DNA of 64,000 nt from RCIO01 sp965232405 (GTDB lineage Bacteria; Pseudomonadota; Alphaproteobacteria; Rhizobiales; Rhizobiaceae): assembly GCA_965232405.1 (NCBI GenBank), contig OZ246966.1, forward strand, positions 1,550,001-1,614,000, read 5' to 3'. The notes below the pieces were generated by a model. It worked only from the letters and a program-made list of their open reading frames with translations. It ran no database searches and was not told where the DNA came from. Both the position numbers and the translations under genes were made by a program. Of this stretch, positions 62,067-64,000 are shown in pieces. Each line of letters opens with the position of its first letter. Position 1 is the stretch's first letter.

Positions 62067-64000
62067 TCAGGCTGCTTCCTTCACCTTGGAGCCATAGGGG
62101 TCGAAACGGTCGTAGAAGGTTTCGCCCTTGGCGGCCATGTCGGCCAGAAGCTTCGGCGCCTTGAACTGCGCGCCATATTTCTTCTGCAGCTTCTTGGCCA
62201 ACGCGAGGAAGTTATCCATACCCATGCCGTCAATGTAGGACAGCGCGCCGCCCGTGTAGGGCGCAAAGCCGAAGGCCAGGATGGAACCGACATCGGCCTC
62301 GCGCGGGTCGGTGACGATGCCTTCCTGCATGACACGCGACGCTTCGAGCGCAATCGTGACAAGGAAACGCTGCTTCAGTTCCTCGACATCGACGTCGTCC
62401 GGGTCCTGCTGCGGGTAAAGCTCCTTGAGGCCCGGCCACAGATGCTTCTTGGCCGGCTTCGCCGGATAGTCGTAGAAACCCTTGCCGTTCTTGCGGCCGT
62501 GGCGACCATGCTTGTCGACCATCGTGTTGATGAGTTCGAACTGATCGGCTGGAACGGCTTTCTCGCCAAGATCGCGAATGGTCTGCTTCATGATCTTCTG
62601 GGCAAGGTCGATAGCCGTTTCATCGGTCAGCGCCAGCGGCCCGACCGGCATGCCGGCCATCTTGGCGGCGTTTTCGATCATTGCCGGCGGCACGCCTTCG
62701 ATCAGCATCTGGAAGGATTCGGCCATGTAACGCAGCACGCAGCGGTTGACGTAGAAACCGCGCGTGTCGTTGACCACGATCGGTGTCTTCTTGATCGCGC
62801 GCACATAGTCGATGGCGACGGCGAGTGCCGGATCGTCCGTCTTCTTGCCGAGAATGATCTCGACCAGCATCATGCGGTCGACCGGCGAGAAGAAGTGGAT
62901 GCCGATGAAGTTTTTCGGCCGCTTGGAGTTTTTCGCCAGCCCGGTGATCGGAATGGTCGAGGTGTTGGAGGCGAAGATCGCGTCCTTGGCGATGACGGCC
63001 TCGGTCTGCTCGGTCGCGCCCTTCTTGACTTCCGAATCCTCGAACACGGCCTCGATGACGAGGTCGCAGCCTTCGAGATCGGCATAGTCGGTGGTGGGCG
63101 TGATCAGCGACAGAAGCTGCTGCTTCTGTTCCTCGGTGGCGCGGCCCTTCTTGATTGCGCCATCCATCAGACCTTCGGAATGCGCCTTGCCCTTTTCAGC
63201 CGACGGCATGTCACGGTCGAGCAGCACCACCGGGATGCCTACCTTGGCGGTGACATAGGCAATACCCGCGCCCATGAAGCCCGCGCCGAGAACGCCGATC
63301 TTCTTGAATTTGGTTTCGGGAACACCGGCGGGACGGCGAGCGCCCTTGTTCAACTCCTGCAGCGACACGAACAGCGAGCGAACCATCATCGCAGCCTCGG
63401 TGGAGCGCAGGATTTCGGTGAAATAACGCTGCTCGATGCGAAGCGCGGTGTCCATCGGAACCAGGAGGCCCTCATAGACGCATTTCAGGATCGCCGAAGC
63501 GGCAGGATAATTGCCGTAGGTCTCGCGGCGCAGGATGGCGATTGCCGGCGGCCAAAGATTCGCACCGGCCGCCGAATAGACCGGGCCGCCGGGCAGCTTG
63601 AAGCCCTTTTCGTCCCACGGCTGAACCGGCTTGAGGCCCGCCTTGATCATGTCCTTGGCGGCGTCGATCAGCTTGGCAGGTTCGGCGATCTCGTGGATCA
63701 GGCCCATCTGCTTGGCCTTTTTCGGCGACAGGTTCTGGCCTGTCGTCAGCATCTGCAGCGCTTCCTGCGTGTTGGCCAGACGCGGCACACGCTGGGTTCC
63801 GCCGGCGCCCGGGAAAATGCCGACCTTCACTTCCGGCAGCGCCATCTTGACCTTGTCGCTGTCAGCCGCGACGCGGCCGTGACAGGAAAGCGACAGTTCG
63901 AACGCACCGCCCATGCAGGTGCCGTTGATCGCAGACACCCAGGGCTTGCCGCAGGTTTCGACCTTGCGCCACAGCCAGCTCATACGGCCGGCGCCGTCGA
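62067..64000 (-). CDS. fadJ: 3-hydroxyacyl-CoA dehydrogenase / enoyl-CoA hydratase (5' end outside window)
   Basis: At least 638 residues; the start is beyond the window. The N-terminal part is a crotonase with both catalytic Glu (GGAFELSLSC and LPEVKVGIFPGAGGTQ); the middle is the NAD-binding dehydrogenase domain (IGVLGAGFMGAGIAYVTAKV); the C-terminal has the substrate-binding helices (FVNRCVLRYM-like YVNRCVLRYM, GVDEPPAMI-type EGVPPAMIENA). It performs two steps of beta-oxidation and is about 740 residues in relatives. A perfect terminator follows it. Confidence 0.95.
   Translation of the reverse strand, partial: DGAGRMSWLWRKVETCGKPWVSAINGTCMGGAFELSLSCHGRVAADSDKVKMALPEVKVGIFPGAGGTQRVPRLANTQEALQMLTTGQNLSPKKAKQMGLIHEIAEPAKLIDAAKDMIKAGLKPVQPWDEKGFKLPGGPVYSAAGANLWPPAIAILRRETYGNYPAASAILKCVYEGLLVPMDTALRIEQRYFTEILRSTEAAMMVRSLFVSLQELNKGARRPAGVPETKFKKIGVLGAGFMGAGIAYVTAKVGIPVVLLDRDMPSAEKGKAHSEGLMDGAIKKGRATEEQKQQLLSLITPTTDYADLEGCDLVIEAVFEDSEVKKGATEQTEAVIAKDAIFASNTSTIPITGLAKNSKRPKNFIGIHFFSPVDRMMLVEIILGKKTDDPALAVAIDYVRAIKKTPIVVNDTRGFYVNRCVLRYMAESFQMLIEGVPPAMIENAAKMAGMPVGPLALTDETAIDLAQKIMKQTIRDLGEKAVPADQFELINTMVDKHGRHGRKNGKGFYDYPAKPAKKHLWPGLKELYPQQDPDDVDVEELKQRFLVTIALEASRVMQEGIVTDPREADVGSILAFGFAPYTGGALSYIDGMGMDNFLALAKKLQKKYGAQFKAPKLLADMAAKGETFYDRFDPYGSKVKEAA

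Overview
The window is a 64 kb stretch of a GC-rich chromosome from an alphaproteobacterium of the order Hyphomicrobiales (Rhizobiales), probably related to Phyllobacteriaceae or Rhizobiaceae. The evidence is the gene content: gcrA with clustered GANTC sites, class I lysyl-tRNA synthetase, a SAM-II riboswitch before metZ, the asnO-ngg osmolyte genes, the hslO-argF-argD-gcrA-pho gene order, and frequent GTG/TTG starts. No rRNA, CRISPR array, transposase or phage structural gene was seen. One tRNA gene is present (tRNA-Gly, anticodon CCC).

Layout. 1-5 kb: cupin gene divergent from a LysR regulator, a secreted L,D-transpeptidase and an MMPL/RND exporter. 5-12 kb: N-acetylglutaminylglutamine amide (NAGGN) osmolyte operon asnO-ngg-M42 peptidase with a divergent MarR regulator, then an aminotransferase and mscL. 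12-16.4 kb: a large SSSF-type hybrid histidine kinase with a convergent NarL-type regulator. 16.6-22 kb: small membrane and secreted proteins, DUF952-pyrD, a MATE exporter and a histone-deacetylase-family protein. 22-30.6 kb: the most accessory-looking part. It has an AT-rich gap, an orphan TadG-like protein, the tRNA, and a cassette of about 4.8 kb (response regulator, sensor kinase, unusual outer-membrane protein) flanked by a direct repeat of about 139 bp that duplicates the 5' end of a voltage-gated ion channel gene. 30.6-37.7 kb: an orphan pair of GlpP/GlpQ-like sugar-type permeases, then a complete branched-chain amino-acid-type ABC operon. 38-47 kb: housekeeping genes (Dcd-type deaminase, riboswitch-controlled metZ, apaG, hslO, argF, argD, gcrA). 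47-50.4 kb: phoU, phoR and ppk2 without the pstSCAB and phoB genes expected between them. 50.4-55.7 kb: a glycosyltransferase and a quorum-sensing unit luxR-luxI-crotonase with several inverted repeats in its control regions. 55.7-64 kb: sterol-desaturase-family protein, TerB-like protein, lysS, an SNase-like protein, a LexA/S24-type regulator, small enzymes, and a 3-hydroxyacyl-CoA dehydrogenase cut by the window end.

The strongest candidates for new biology are the luxR-luxI-crotonase locus, where the crotonase has an isomerase-like active site and the signal synthase start is preceded by a hairpin over its ribosome binding site; the direct-repeat-flanked two-component/outer-membrane cassette; and the shrunken pho locus. 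All starts were chosen from ribosome-binding sites and family N-termini. Start uncertainty is stated where it matters.
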